A stretch of 64,000 nucleotides of DNA from Buxus sempervirens (GCA_947561395.2 OX387184.1:36570766-36634765); one strand, 5' to 3'. Shown: positions 32,251-44,712, counted from the stretch's first letter. Notes: generated by a model from the letters alone, not told the origin. Translations and numbers: made by a program.

Positions 32251-34216
32251 CAAAGCTTCTCCAAATCAGATAATACACTCTTAGGCAAGATAAAAGTTGA
32301 TAACCAGTGTACTTTAATGGATAAGAAGACCGATTTTATGAGAAGAAGCCTACCCGCATAAGATAGACACCGCCCTTTCCAAACTTGAGTTCTAGCTTGA
32401 TTTGATTGATTAGTGGCTCACAATCCTTCTTTGAAAGCTTAGAAGTAAGAAGAGGCAACCCAAGGTACCTAACTGGCAACTTGCCAAGTGGAAAACCAAT
32501 CTACAAACTTAGGTCATTCATCTCATTGTCGTCCACCCCACTAAGGAACATGTAGCTTTTGTGCTTGTTAACTTGGAGGCCTGATACCCGCTGGAAGCTA
32601 TCAAGAGCTTTGGAGATGCATTCCAAAGAGTGCTTGTTAGCCTTGGAGAAGGGGAAAAGGTCATCGACAAAGCATAGAATTTTGAGGTTGATCGGTTCAC
32701 ATCTGAAGTGGTATTGGAATCCTTGGGTTGTGTTCTCTTGGAGCAGCCTATTGAAGATTTTCATCATCATCACGAACAAATAAGGTGACATGGGGTCACC
32801 TTGACGTATCCCTTTGGCTCCTTTAAAGAATCCTGATAGGCTACCATTTTCCATTATCCAAGCAATAAAGATATCCGGAAACCCCATGTGCTTAAGCATT
32901 GCTTTGATGCTACTCCATGCTACTATCTCAAAGGCCTTGCGGAGGACTACCTTTAGTGCGCATTTCCTGTGGGGGCTTCTCAAGTGGTAGTTATGCAGCA
33001 ATTCGTGGGCGAGGAGGACATTTTCAGCACAACTTCTTCCCAGGATGAAGGCCGACTGGTAGTTGCCAACAAGGTCTCCAACCACCTTCTTGAGCCGATT
33101 GGCAATGATTTTTGAGATGCACTTATAGAGGGTGTTGACACAAGAGATTGGTCTGAAGTCAGATACCTGGGAGGGATTTTGGCCCTTTGGCACCAAGGTG
33201 ATGGCAGTGGTATTCCATTGCTTTAGAAGCTTGCCCGAAGAGAAGAAGCTCTTAAAAGCTTGCAAAATATCGTCACCCACAATGTCCCAAGTCTTTTTGA
33301 AGAATGCCGGAGTGAAGCCATCTGGTCTGGGTGCTTTATCATCTTATAATGAGAAGAGCGTGGATTTGATCTCCTCATGGGTTACCTCCTCCAGCAGTTG
33401 TGCACATTGTTCTTCATTGAGAATTGAGTCAAATGAAGGCATGACAGGTGAACTTGGTGAATCGTTCGACCCCAGCAAGTCTTGGTAATGTTGCGTAATA
33501 TGGTTGGAGATGTCAGTGGGATCTGTTAATTTGACTCCATCGTCATTCATGATGCAAGAAAACCCATTGGTTATCCGCCTGACAGTCAACGAGTTGTGGA
33601 AAAAAGAAGAGTTCTTATCGCCTTCTGCTAGCCATTGGACCCTTGCTTTTTGCTTCAACTAGGCATCTTCATACTGCAAGCATATAGCTAGGTGCTGCCT
33701 AAGATCTCTTTCTTGTAGAAACAGTCAGCTATTTTGTGGGTCATCATGGAGCTTCTTCTGTATCTCAGCTAATTTCAGCCTTGCTTGATTGGCTTGCGCG
33801 GACACATCTGCAAACTTAAGTTTCTTGCTCCAATCCTTGAGTTTAGCTTTGACAGCTTGCAATTTCTTTGTTACTTTGAACATTGGTGTACCAGCAACAT
33901 CCGCTGCCCATGCATCAGCAACCAAAGGGTGGAAATCAGGGTGCGTGGTCCAGAAGTTGAAGAACCTGAATACCTTCTTGCCAAGCTGACGATGAGGGAC
34001 TATGGAGACCATTAAAGGAGAGTGGTCTAAGATTCCTGGGTTGAGTACCTCAACTTTGGAAGGAGTTAAAGTGTTTAACCATGCCAAGTTTACAAGTGCT
34101 CTGTCAAGTTTTGCATGAAATTCTTCTTTGCCCTTGACTTCGGTTACACCAGGTATACATGAAACCCTTGGTTTTGAGGTCGAGTAAGCCACAAGCATCA
34201 ACAAATTCATTGTATT
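32251..34216 (-). pseudogene. LINE-B ORF2: endonuclease end and reverse transcriptase
   Basis: On the minus strand, from 34,210, come the end of the endonuclease (ILDHSPL) and the linker (FRFFNFW). The RT follows with FFHNSL, ITLVPKGQNPSQVSDFRPISCVNTLYKC, NRLKKVVGDLVGNYQSAFI, GIRQGDPMSPYLFV and the catalytic site as CFVDDLF (FADD with A to V). Stops and shifts occur near 33,725, 33,660, 33,344 and 32,501. An in-frame deletion removes residues between AWIME and NGSLSG. The right edge at 34,216 abuts LINE-C and the left edge the CAAAG duplication. Confidence 0.92.
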
Positions 34217-34863
34217 GCCAGTGGAATAGCCAAGCCCCTATTCTGATGGCCGAAGAGTGGGTGAGGGTGCTCATCGTGCTCGTGGGTGTGGGTGCTCGTC
34301 ATCCTCCTTGGGGTCATTGTGCTCTTGGGTGAGGGTGCTCATCGTGATCGTGGGTGTCGTCGTTTGGCGTCTCTTCGCCGGCCTGCCATCGGCAAGTCCC
34401 TTTCTCAGGTGGTCTTCGATCGTGGTGGGAAGGAGTTCATGGCGTGAAGGAGTTCGTTTGGCTTTGGGTCCTAAGGTGTTGGGGTGGTCGTGAGCAAGGC
34501 CTCGTGAGAAGGTGATCGTCAGCAAGGCTTATGTTCATGAGAAGGTGCTTCTATGAAGGTGTTCGTGAGCTGCCAAGGTGTTCGTGATTTGGGCTTTTGT
34601 TCGTGAGAAAGTGCTCGTGTGAAGGTGTTGTGTTGATGTCCTGCAGTCTTCGAGGTTTCCGGGTGCTTGTGTTCTGTTCGTGAAGGCGACCACTATGTTC
34701 GTGGTCTGTTTGCGAAGGCCGTCTGGAGCTGTTTATCTGGAGGTGTTTGTGGTGTGTTCGAGGAGGTTGTCGAGGATACTGGCGGCCTCATTGATTTACA
34801 GAAGCTTGTTATGGTGGCGGTCCCTGTTGCTTTGTGGGTTTGCAGCCGAGAAGCTTGTTCGGC

Positions 34864-36437
34864 ATGTCCTCTATCATCCATGGTGATAGCTCTGGGTTGT
34901 GCATTGCCGAGGAAGTTGCTGACAAGTCGAGTAATGGCCAGGCTTGTTCGGATCGGCTCCCTTATTTCGAATCCAACTTCTCGCCTTTGCTTTCAGTTGA
35001 CCACGGTCTGTGCAAAGCCGATGTACAAGCTGGCCATCACGTTGACTGTCGGGAGGATTGTGTTTCTCATAATGTCTTGGCATCCCCCCATTCGTCTATT
35101 GGGGATTCGTTGAAGCGTAAATCAGGTAGCATGGATGCAGAGCCTTCGAGGGTTTCCTCTTACGGTAACCATTGGGTAGACCTTTTCAGCAACATGCATG
35201 CAGACAGAGTGAAGCTATCGTTTTTCGAACCTTCTCTGGTGGATGGATGTATTGTTGTATCGCCGCCCAGTGAAGTCGTTAGTGAGGGGGTACATTATTG
35301 GAAGGGATGCCTGGTTGCCTACTTCATTGACAGGAGCCTGCCACTGAACGTCGTCAAGGCTATGGCTTCAAAGCTATGGGGGGAAAGTGGATGTAATGAG
35401 CATCGAAAATGGGTTTTTCCTTCTCAAGTTTGTCGACTCAGGGATGAAGGATAAGGCCTTAATGCAGGGCTCGTGGTATATTGCGGGGAGGTTGATGGTC
35501 ATAAGGGAATGGGAGCCGAATCTTGTTCTTCAAAAGTCCCAGCTATCTAAAATTCCTATCTGGATTAAACTTTTCAATGTTCCATTGGAGCTTTGGACAC
35601 CTAGCGGTCTTAGCTTCCTGGCTAGTGGTGTTGGCAAACCATTATTTTTGGATGCTGCGACTGAGCAACGCACAAAATTGAGCTTCGCTCGTGTCTGTGT
35701 TGAAGTTGATACGTTGTGTGCTTACCCGGAGAAGATCTTCATGCAATATGGGGTTGATAACCTCTTTGAGACTGAGATCAAAGTTTAATATGGGTGGAAA
35801 CCCATCAGATGCAATGTATGTTCTGTGTTTGGGCATTCAGATAATCGTTGCAGTCGAGTGCGAGCCAAGGAATGTAGACCGACCGGGAGATTATTCTCAT
35901 CTATTTGCGAGATTTTGGAGTTCCCTGATGAAGGGTCCCATGTTCAGAAAGCTTTTGCTTTGTTCAATGCCCGTGTAGCCTTGGGTGCACCCCATGACCA
36001 GGAAGGTCTGCCAATACCCCATGCCCTGGAAAATTCGCCGGTTACCCTCGACCATGATGGTTCGGTTCAGTGTGATCAAGATGGAGTGTGTGACCGGGTG
36101 GTGGAAAGTGTTACCTTATGGAAGCAGATTTCCAAATGGAAGGAGGTGTTGTCTGTTGATGCGAGCCCCATCAACACCAGTAGCATTGATTCAGTGGAGA
36201 GTGGAGGATCTCAAGGCATCCTTGTGGCTCAGCCTAGGACAGACTTGCCTTTGGCTATTCATAGCCCCAATTCCTTTGACTTGCTGGGGGATATGGCCGA
36301 CCACTCCACTGGTACTATTCCATCTTCTTCCAAGAAGAAAAGGAAGAAAAATAAGAAGAGGCTTTTGGTCGATGAGGTTGCCATGAAGGAAGCTCGAAGA
36401 TCCAATAGTTCAACAGCTACTCTTCCAGAGGGGTTCA
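34864..36437 (+). pseudogene. LINE-C ORF1, fused to ORF2 by deletion
   Basis: The likely start is the ATG at 34864 (MSSIIHGDSSG). The DUF4283-like core follows (VKLSFFEPSLVDGCIVVSPPSEV; after a frameshift near 35,385, SWYIAGRLMVIREWEPN and PIWIKLFNVPLELW). A TAA at 35786-35788 lies just before the CCHC knuckle CNVCSVFGHSDNRC, which is intact. The basic tail (SSSKKKRKKNKKR, LLVDEVAMKEA) then runs without a stop into the endonuclease text at about 36,438, where the normal ORF1 stop, ORF2 ATG and the WN of WNIRG are missing. Confidence 0.87.
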
Positions 36438-39400
36438 GGGGTTTTAATGACCCCTCCAAACAAAGGGAAGTGAAACGCTTGATAGCCTCCCAGAGACTTA
36501 ATATTCAATGTTTGGTTGAAACGAAGGTTAGGAAGGTGAACTCTAATTTGATGAGGTATTCTATTTGCCCCTCCTGGGGATGGATTGCAAACTATGACCA
36601 TGACTTAAAGGGGCAAATTTGGGTCTGTTTTGACCCAACCACAGTTACTGTTTCCAAGCTTTTTGCTCGCACCAAATTATTCACTGTTGGGTTGATATTT
36701 TAGTATCAGGTAAGTCGTGCTATGTCTCCTTCATCTATGGGGACAATAGTGGGATGGAGCGGAGGTACTTGTGCAGTAATTTAAAGCTTTGCTCAGTGGA
36801 CTCACCATGTTTGCTGATTGGTGACTTCAACTGCGTACATAAGCAATCCAAAAAGGTGGGGAAGAAAATTAATCGTGCATTTGTTTAGGAGTTCAACTCT
36901 TGCATTACGGACTACTGTTTGATGTAGATGAGCTACAAAGGTTTTGTTCATACATGGGGCAATATGAGTGAAGGCCGTGCTAGAATTTCTTGCAAGTTGG
37001 ACCGTGCCCTGGTCAACTTGGCGTGGTTTAATAAGTTCAACTCGTCTGAAGTTGAATTCCAAGCTCTTGGTATTTCGGACCATTGCCCGGCAGTGGTTAC
37101 TCTTTGTCCCACTATCTTGAGAGCAAATAGGCCTTTCAAATTCTTCAACTTCTGGACAACCAAGGAGGATTTTCTGCCCCTAGTAGATGAGGTTTGGCGG
37201 CAGCCAGTTAGAGGAACCCCAATGTTTCACCTTGTTTCTAAACTTAGGACCCTCAAAGTTTGCTTGAAGGAGTGGAGTAAGAAGAATCAATTTGCCCAGG
37301 CTTCGATCAGGGTGCGGGATCTCAAAGATAAACTTGTTCTTATTCAAAAGGATCTTCATCAGAACCCAACTGACTCTGCTTTATCCTCCTTAGAGAGAAA
37401 ATGTAGAGGTGAGCTCGCTGTTCATTTGAGAGATGAAGAAGCTCAGCTCAAGCAGAAATCAAGGATACATTGGATGAAGGAGGGTGATCAAAACTCAAAG
37501 TTCTTCCACAGTTCCCTGCAAATAAGGAGGTCTTCTAACAGGATCCTGAAGCTTGTTGATAATGATGGCAATCAGATCTATGATCAGGGCCTCTTAAGCC
37601 ATCACATTGTAGACCATTTCAGGAACCTGTTAGGCAAGTCTAGCCCGACTGTGGAGCCCCCAGCGGTCGACTTTGACAGATGTCTTTCTGATGATCAAAT
37701 TCATAGGCTTCAAATGGAGGTTACTAAAGAGGAGATTAAGGCTACAATGTTCTCTCTTACGGACGAGAAGGCCCCGGGGCCAGATAGTTATACAGCCGGG
37801 TTCTTCAAGAGGGCCTGGGATATAGTTGGAAATGATGTCACCGTGGCTATCAAATCATTTTTCACATATGGTAAACTTCTAAAGCAGGTGAATCATACGC
37901 TCATTACCCTTGTCCCTAAAGGTGGTAAGCCTACTCATGTAACTGAGTTTCGTCCTATCTCTTGTGTTTACACCATCTTCAAATGTGTTTCGAAGATCAT
38001 TGCTAACAGGTTTAAAGAGGTGGTGGGCGACTTGGTAGGACAGTACTCATCACTCATGACTTATTCAAGAACTACCACTTAAACAAATGAACCCAGCGTT
38101 GTGCTCTTAAGATTGATATCAGGAAGTCTTTTGACTCAGTCGACTGGAGTTGTGTGGAGAAGGTGCTGGTGGGGTTCAGGTTTCCTATGTGCTTTATCAG
38201 ATGGGTCATGGAGTGTATCACCTCCACTTCTTCTCTATTATGGTTAATGGCAGTATGGAGGGGTCTTTTAAGGGTCAAAGAGGGCTCAGGCAAGGCGACC
38301 CTTCCTCCCCTTACTTGTTTGTCTTGGTGATGGAATTGTTTCACAAGGCAATGACCGAGCAAACAACTGCAAACTTCCAGTACCATCCTAAATGTCTTCG
38401 CTCACGCACCTCTGCTTTGCTGATGATCTTTTTGTGTTTGTGCATGGGGACCTCAAGTCAATTCAGTGCATCAACTCAGCTTTGCTCCACTTTGAGCGGG
38501 CTACAAGATTGATGGTTAATAAGGAGAAAAGTCTCGTTTTTTTGGTGGGGCTATCAGATCAGACTAAGGCTCAGTGTTTGCAGGTGTTGGGGTTCAAGGA
38601 GGGCTCACTTCCTATCATGTACCTAGGGCTGCCCGTCATCTCTTCTCATTTGACTGCTCTTGATTGTGATCCGTTGATCCAAAAGCTGAGTGCTAGAACT
38701 GCTTCATGGAAAGGACACCTCCTTTCGTATGCGGGTCGCCTCTTACTTGTCAAGACCTCCTTATTCTCCATTGCTATTAATTGGATGTCCGTCTATATTC
38801 TCCCAAAACAGGTCATATACAAGATGGAAAGGATTTGTAAAGATTTCGTTTGGTCAGGCTAGAGCCAGGAGAAAAAAAATTAGTAAAGTCAAATGGGACC
38901 ACATTTGTTCTCCTACAGCGCAAGGTGGATTAGGGGTTTTGAATCTTCATCTCTGGAACAGGTGTGCTGTCATGAGGCATGCCTAGTTGGTCAATAGCAA
39001 GGCAAACAATCTTTCAATTCGTTGGATGAATGAGAACCTTCTTAGAGGCAGGAATTTCTAGAGCGTTCCAATTGCTTCTACAGCTACTTGGGTGTCGAGG
39101 ACGGTTCTCAAGCTTAGGACGGTGATTTCTGGTTTTATCAAGCATAAAATCAATAATGGGAGGAATACCTCATTATGGTTTGACAATTGGCATCCTTTGG
39201 GACAACTTGCTCAAACGTTCGGCAGGAGACTTATTTATGATTCTGACCTCTCTAATATTGCAACCGTGGGTGATATCATCCAGAACAATGCATGGGATAT
39301 TCCGGTTTCCACTTTTAATGACCTAATAGAGGTATGGGCTCACATCCACAACCTTCCTTTGCCCAACTCAGCTGCACATGATACAATAACGTGGACACTA

Positions 39401-39988
39401 TCTCTATCTAAGATCTTCAAAATCAAAAGCACATATGTTGCTCTTGATATAAACCGGAATATAGTTCAATGGAAGGAGCTCGTTTGGTTCTCCCTTAATA
39501 TTCCAAGGCATGCCTTTATTTTGTGGTTGGCGGTTAGGAAGGGACTTCTTACCAAGGACAAGCTATTGAGATGGGGCATCATTCAAGGAGTTGTTTGTGT
39601 GCTATGCAGAAGGGCGGATGAAACAATTGAGCATCTGTTTTTTCAATGTGAGTACAGTAGACTTCTCTGGTCTTCACTACTGAAGATGAATTGCTTGAAC
39701 CTCTCATTGGTTTCTTGGACTAACATTATTGAGAGGGGGGTCGTTTTTGGAAATCCAATTCGCCTTTGAGCCTTGTAAGGCGTCTATCCTTAGCTGCGGC
39801 TGTTTACCACCTACGGTGTGAGAGGAATAGGCGAGTTTTTAAAATTTGGCCTTAACTCAGGACGAACTTTGTAACTTAATCATCCAAGACATTCATTACA
39901 AGTTGGTTGGGAAGTCTTTTGTGGTGAAGGACAAGGACAGCCACCGACAGTTTGTGTCGAACTGGGGACTTAATGCTCTCTTTTTGTA
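36438..39988 (+). pseudogene. LINE-C ORF2: endonuclease, RT, zf-RVT
   Basis: The endonuclease starts inside the first motif (FRGFNDPSKQREV) and continues with LVETKV, LIGDFNCV and ISDHCPA, with a stop at 36,701. The RT spans about 37,400-38,870, with [36 protein letters not shown] and the catalytic CFADDLFVF at about 38,410. Indels near 38,050 and 38,390 break it. The zf-RVT domain (HAFILWLAVRKGLL, CVLCRRADETIEHLFFQCEYS) lies at about 39,500-39,660. The readable end is SNWGLNALFL at 39,988. Confidence 0.92.
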
Positions 39989-40161
39989 ATCCATGTTGTT
40001 TTCTATTCTCTTGGCCTACTCTTGGCATTGATGTTGTAGGGGCCTTTCTTGTTAGGACGTGCACGTCCTTTGTTCCTAATGGCTAGGACGTTCGTGCTCT
40101 TTTTCATTGTATATTTTTCTTGACTTCAATGGAAACTTACTTAATTTCCAAAAAAAAAAAA

Positions 40162-41551
40162 ACACATTCATTGAATTCTTCAGTTGTTCTGTGGCTAATA
40201 TCTTTGCTGCCAATCTACTCAGTGGAAGTTCTAACACAGTTGAAGTCACCAAGAACTAACCATGGTTGGGTTGAGCAATGTCTAAGAAGCTACCTCCATA
40301 GATGTCTTCTTTCTAAAGCCTCATTAGAACCATAAACAAAGGATAGGAAGCAACCTGATTGTATGTTAGCAATCTCAGCAAAACAGTGGATGCATTGATC
40401 ACTGCTATCAATCACACTAAGCTTGATTTCATGTGGGATGAAGAGGATCCAAATGCGTCCTTTAAGAGCACTCTCATAGTTGGCAATAAGCTCCCAGTGG
40501 GGGGAAATTAGGTTCTTGATAACCTGTTCATTGACCTGCCTGACCTTGGTTTCAACAATTGCAAGAGCACAAAGCTTTTTTCTGAGTAATAAGGCTACGA
40601 ATCTCCATCTGCTTCTCGGGGTTGTTAAGCCCCCTAATGTTCCACATGGTGATATTAATCATGAATGGGTGGTTGAGTCCCCTCCTTGCTCAAACCTGAG
40701 TTGCCAAGTATAAGATTTTTAGCATGCTTCATTGCAACTTCGTCTACTAGGAGCTTCTTCTTTTGCTTGTTCTTTTTTCTTGAAGAGGAATCAGAAGACA
40801 ATCCACCTGATACCACTGGTTTGGTTTCTCTTGTTTGTCCAGTTCTTCTTGCTTCTCCTGTTCAAGAATTTGGAATCTGTTTGGGGTAGCAGAAATGAAT
40901 TGTTCTCCTGGAGGAGATGGAGTGGTTTGTGGAGCACTTGTCAAACATGGAGGCTAAGCTTGGTTGGCAAGCTCACAAACATTAGCTTGTTCGTCAACTT
41001 GTTCTGGAGTTACAGCACCACTAGGTTCGCCCACCTCTGTGATATTGGTCCCTTTACCCTTGTGATGGATGGCCTTCCACGGTTCCTCAGACACACAGCA
41101 AACATTATGTTGAATGGCTTGGTCCTTCTCAGTCTCCATGTTAGGATCAGTGGCCTGGTTTGTATCTATTTCCTTCATTTCACGTTCATGCATGATTCTA
41201 CCTGTGGGGACCCATACTTTTGTGGTCTTGGGACAATGAGTCGTCAAGTGACAGAATATTTTGCAAGATTCACACTTAAGGGGTTTCCAGGGGTATTCAA
41301 CTTCAATTTCAAGTTCTCCATGGGCTGTGTTCAAGAAGATGCTTGATGGAAAGGAGCAATCAATCCCCACCTCGACACAAACTCAGGCAAATTGCAATTT
41401 CGTCCTCTTTTCAGTGGGTTCATCAAGCCACAACGAGCATCCAACTCCACTTGCAATGTAGCTTAGGCCAAAAAGGGTCCAATACTCCATTGGGATGTTG
41501 AACAACTTGATCCAAGCAGGGATTTTGTTCAGTTGTGACTTTACCATCTGC
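40162..41551 (-). pseudogene. LINE-B: ORF1 C-terminal half and ORF2 start
   Basis: On the minus strand ORF1 shows an intact CCHC knuckle (CESCKIFCHLTTHC, near 41,240-41,280), then a basic tail leading into LLVDEVAMKHAKN, with a stop at 40655-40657. The ORF2 ATG (40660-40662) overlaps this end as ATGATTAA and begins MINITMWNIRG. The endonuclease continues through WLVLGDFNCV to 40,162, where LINE-C interrupts it; it resumes left of 34,216. Frames shift more than once. Confidence 0.88.
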
Positions 41552-41560
41552 ATATTTGGT

Positions 41561-41661
41561 AGCCTCTGTAAGGGCTAGTTTGTTGTTCTCAACTTGAGTC
41601 TCACCTCATTGTATATATCTCTTTATTAATATATCATTTGGACTTACCTTCTAAAAAAAAA
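41561..41661 (+). mobile_element. LINE tail, 101 bp, with target duplication
   Basis: This is the last part of a LINE 3' UTR ending ATTTGGACTTACCTTCTAAAA. It is flanked by ATATTTGGT at 41552-41560 and 41662-41670. It is an extreme 5' truncation in LINE-B ORF1. Confidence 0.85.
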
Positions 41662-41675
41662 ATATTTGGTTCCCA

Positions 41676-41785
41676 ATCTTGTACCTTGTATAAGAAGTGG
41701 GTTTGTTATCGTTTGATTCTTTGGACTCCTTTGTAAATCTTTGTGATGATAAATACATTTGGACTTACCTTCCAAAAAAAAATTT
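41676..41785 (+). mobile_element. Second LINE tail, 110 bp, next to the first
   Basis: It ends TTTGGACTTACCTTCC plus poly(A). It is flanked by ATTTGGTTCCCA (41664-41675) and ATTTGGCTCCCA (41786-41797), a 12-bp duplication with one mismatch. Confidence 0.82.
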
Positions 41786-41797
41786 ATTTGGCTCCCA

Positions 41798-41983
41798 GTT
41801 CCTTAGGATGAGCAGTCTTCCAGCCAGGTGCCAAGGAGCTGCCTGCAGCACTTTCTCTCTCATTTGGGAATTAGCGAAGGTAAAGATGAAGAAACCATCT
41901 CCAACCTTAGCCGTTTGTACAGAGCCCAATTTACCCCATAGTCTGTCAACCATATTCCTTACAACAACAACAACAGGTAACTT
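41798..41983 (-). pseudogene. LINE-B ORF1 middle (DUF4283-like core)
   Basis: The minus strand reads RNMVDRLWGKLGSVQ, GFFIFTFANSQMREKVLQ and APWHLAGRLLILRNWEPN. LINE-D interrupts it on the right and the two LINE tails on the left. It continues the piece at 44,713-45,225. Confidence 0.88.
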
Positions 41984-44712
41984 TTTTTTTTTTTTGGAAG
42001 GTAAGTCCAAAAGTTTATATTAGAAACAAGAAAATGTACAAAAAGCAGCCCCAAACAAAGGGGTAAACCCCACCATGCCACTACCGACATACAAACAAAG
42101 CAAGACATCAAGCTATATGAAAGACACTAGATACCCCACATACAAGCACTTAGAAAAGGAGACACCCACTACAGTGTTGTTGGCATTATACCCCAGTTAT
42201 TATAGACACGGGTGGTGTCTAGGCATCCATTGACATCCCTCTCCTCCCATGAAAATCTGCGCCTAATGTCCATAATCACAGCTTTATCCAGCTCTTGGGA
42301 AGGCAATGCATTATTTTGGAAGATCCTTCGGTTCCGCTCCCTCCAAAGATGGTAGACCACAGCTGCCATAGAAACTTTCCTTAATTTATCAACCATCCTT
42401 TTCCCCCGGTACCTTTTTGCAGCCCAATCAATAGTGTTACTCCATGAAACTGGAATCCATGAGGTGCAATTCCGTTTCATCGTCTCTTCCCATATGTGGT
42501 GGGAATAGATGCACCCGAAAAACAGGTGATCAAGATCCTCGCTATGAAATCTACACAACGGACATTGAGAAGACCTTACAATATTTAGGCCAAGAAGAAG
42601 ATCTTGGGTGAGCAACCTTTTGTGGATAGCTAACCATAAGCAGAACGCCTGCCTAGGGATATTGCCCTCAAACCATACTAGATCCCACCAAGCCACCTTG
42701 CGTCCATGCAGACGAAGAACATTGTAAGTGTCTTTGATAGAGAACTTACCAGAGGGGGAAGGCATCCATAGAACTTGGTCCTCCTTCGTAAGATCAGGCT
42801 GCATTGTTGTGTGAACCTTATGTCTCACCTCTATCAGATCGTAAGAGGCGGGTGGGAGGTCCCAATGATTACCATCAATAATAGCAGCAACCTTAGCATC
42901 ATTAGGAAGGCCAGAATCATAAATTATTCGATCCCCATACTTGGCATGTAGAGAATGATCAAATACCCAATTGTCAAACCATAATGACGTACTATTGCCA
43001 TCTCCAATCTTGAACTTGATAAAGCGTGAGACTTCATTTCTTAACTTCAAGATCTTGCGCCATGCCCAGGTGGCTGAAGCTGGAGTCTTGATTTGCCAAA
43101 GAGACTTGTTCCTCATGTTATTTGTTTTCATCCATCGCACCCAAGGGGACTGATCATCCGAAACAATGCGCCATATGTATCTACTTAGCGCAGCCTTGTT
43201 CCAATGATGAATGTTGATAATTCCCAGGCCACCTTCAATCTTTGGCGAGCAAATGGTTGCCCAAGCCATAGGAGTGATCCTTCGTCGTGTCTCTGTTCCA
43301 CACCATAAGAAGTTCCTGCATAACTTAATTATCTCCTCCAACACCTTCTTGGGCAAGAGAAAGACAGACAACCAGTGTACTACCGTGGCAAAGAGTACAG
43401 ATTTGATCAGTTCAACTCTCCCTGCATAAGATAGGAATCTTGCCTTCCACGCTTGAATTCTGCTTTTAAGCTTCAGTAAGATAGGCTCACAGTCCACAAG
43501 TTTTAACCTTGTGGATATAATTGGTACCTCCAAGTAAGTAACTGGAAGCGAACCCATTGCCACCCCATACCTGTCTACAATTTGGGACTGTATCTCCATT
43601 GAAGTGGCGCACAGGAAAAGCTGGCTCTTAGTAGGATTAATTCTGAGCCCCGATAAGTCCCCGAACAGCTCAAGCGCCTTAAAGATAGCATCAATTGACC
43701 TGAAGTCCGGTCTAGAGAATATAAGCACATCATCTGCAAAGCATAATGCTCTAACCCCTGTCTTACTGCACTTCGGGTGGAAACTAGCACCGTTATGAGA
43801 AGTAGCCGCCAGAATTCCCATAAAGAGCTCCATGATCATAACAAAGAGATAGGGGGATAGAGGATCCCCCTGACGGAGACCCCTCTTCCCTTTAAAAAAC
43901 CCAACCAATCCTCCATTAAGAACCAGAGAGAATGCCGGAGTTGTTACACATTCCATGATCCACCCAATAAATTTGTCAGGCACATTCATTGCCTTCAAAA
44001 GAGGGGGGAGGAGATCCCAATTCACTGAGTCAAATGCTTTCTTAATATCCTACTTCAATGCACATCTAGCAGGACCATTATGTCTATGGTAGTTGTGGAA
44101 TACCTCCTGGGCAATGAGAATGTTATCAACCATCTTCCTCCCAGGGATAAAGGCAGTTTGGAACTCCCCAACAAGATCATCCACAACACTCTTGAGTCTA
44201 TTCGCTATTATTTTTGCAATGCACTTATACACTATGTTCACACATGCAATAGGTCTGTAGTCTGCAACAGAGGAGGCATTCTTACTCTTGGGGACCATTG
44301 TAAGGAGCGTTGCATTTAGTTGCTTCAAAAGACGCCCATCGGAAAAGAAGCTCTTAACTGCCATGATTGTGTCTTTACCCACTATGTGCCAAGCTTTCCT
44401 GAAGAACAAAGGAGTAAACCCATCCAGCCCAGGAGCCTTATCATGTTTGAGCCCAAATAATGTTGCTTTAATTTCCTCATCTGTGATTTCCTTGACAAGC
44501 CCCAGCGAAGACTCCGTGTCCAGCCTTCTCGAGATATATTGATTAACCTCCGTCGGATGCCTATTGTTCTAATCACGAGTACCCAGCAGACGTACATAGA
44601 AATCCTCAAACGCCTTTTGCACCTGCTTCCATTCGACAATTTTTTCCCCCATCTCATCATGCATTGAGAGTATTCTATTATTTGCTCTGTTACTGGTTAA
44701 GGACACATGAAA
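41984..44712 (-). mobile_element. LINE-D, 5'-truncated L1-type element
   Basis: The minus-strand copy ends in poly(A), seen as T at 41984-41995, after the shared 3' end. It is flanked by a perfect 12-bp duplication AACAGGTAACTT (41972-41983 and 44713-44724). It lacks ORF1 and the endonuclease. It inserted into LINE-B ORF1, and joining the flanks restores LINE-B protein text. Confidence 0.95.
42169..44660 (-). pseudogene. LINE-D ORF2: RT and zf-RVT
   Basis: The longest open part (44,025-42,169, 618 codons) holds RT from DSVNWDLLPPLLKAM through GLRQGDPLSPYLFV and the catalytic ALCFADDVLIF. It continues to the zf-RVT domain (HAFCLWLAIHKRLL, CPLCRFHSEDLDHLFFGCIYS) and the normal C terminus with its stop at 42169. 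Upstream, 44,409-44,050 is in the same frame across a TAG at 44050-44052 (FRPI region: VADYRPIACVNIVYKC). A frameshift near 44,400 separates the first RT part. The catalytic residues look intact; this is the best-preserved RT in the window together with LINE-J. Confidence 0.93.

Larger units (their letters stand above)
34217..40161 (+). mobile_element. LINE-C, nearly full-length L1-type element
   Basis: This is a 5.9-kb plus-strand LINE with 5' UTR (34,217-34,863), ORF1, ORF2, 3' UTR (39,989-40,149) and poly(A) (40150-40161). It is flanked by ACAAATTCATTGTATT (34201-34216) and ACACATTCATTGAATT (40162-40177), a 16-bp target duplication with two mismatches. It inserted into the endonuclease part of LINE-B. 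Both genes are damaged. Confidence 0.93.

Noticed and set aside
34257..35113. Open frames before LINE-C ORF1, possible host gene
   Set aside because: They lie in the LINE leader, have no domain and are explained by TTCGTG-type repeats.
40150..40161. Poly(A) and poly(T) runs as transcription terminators
   Set aside because: They are retrotransposition tails at LINE 3' ends.
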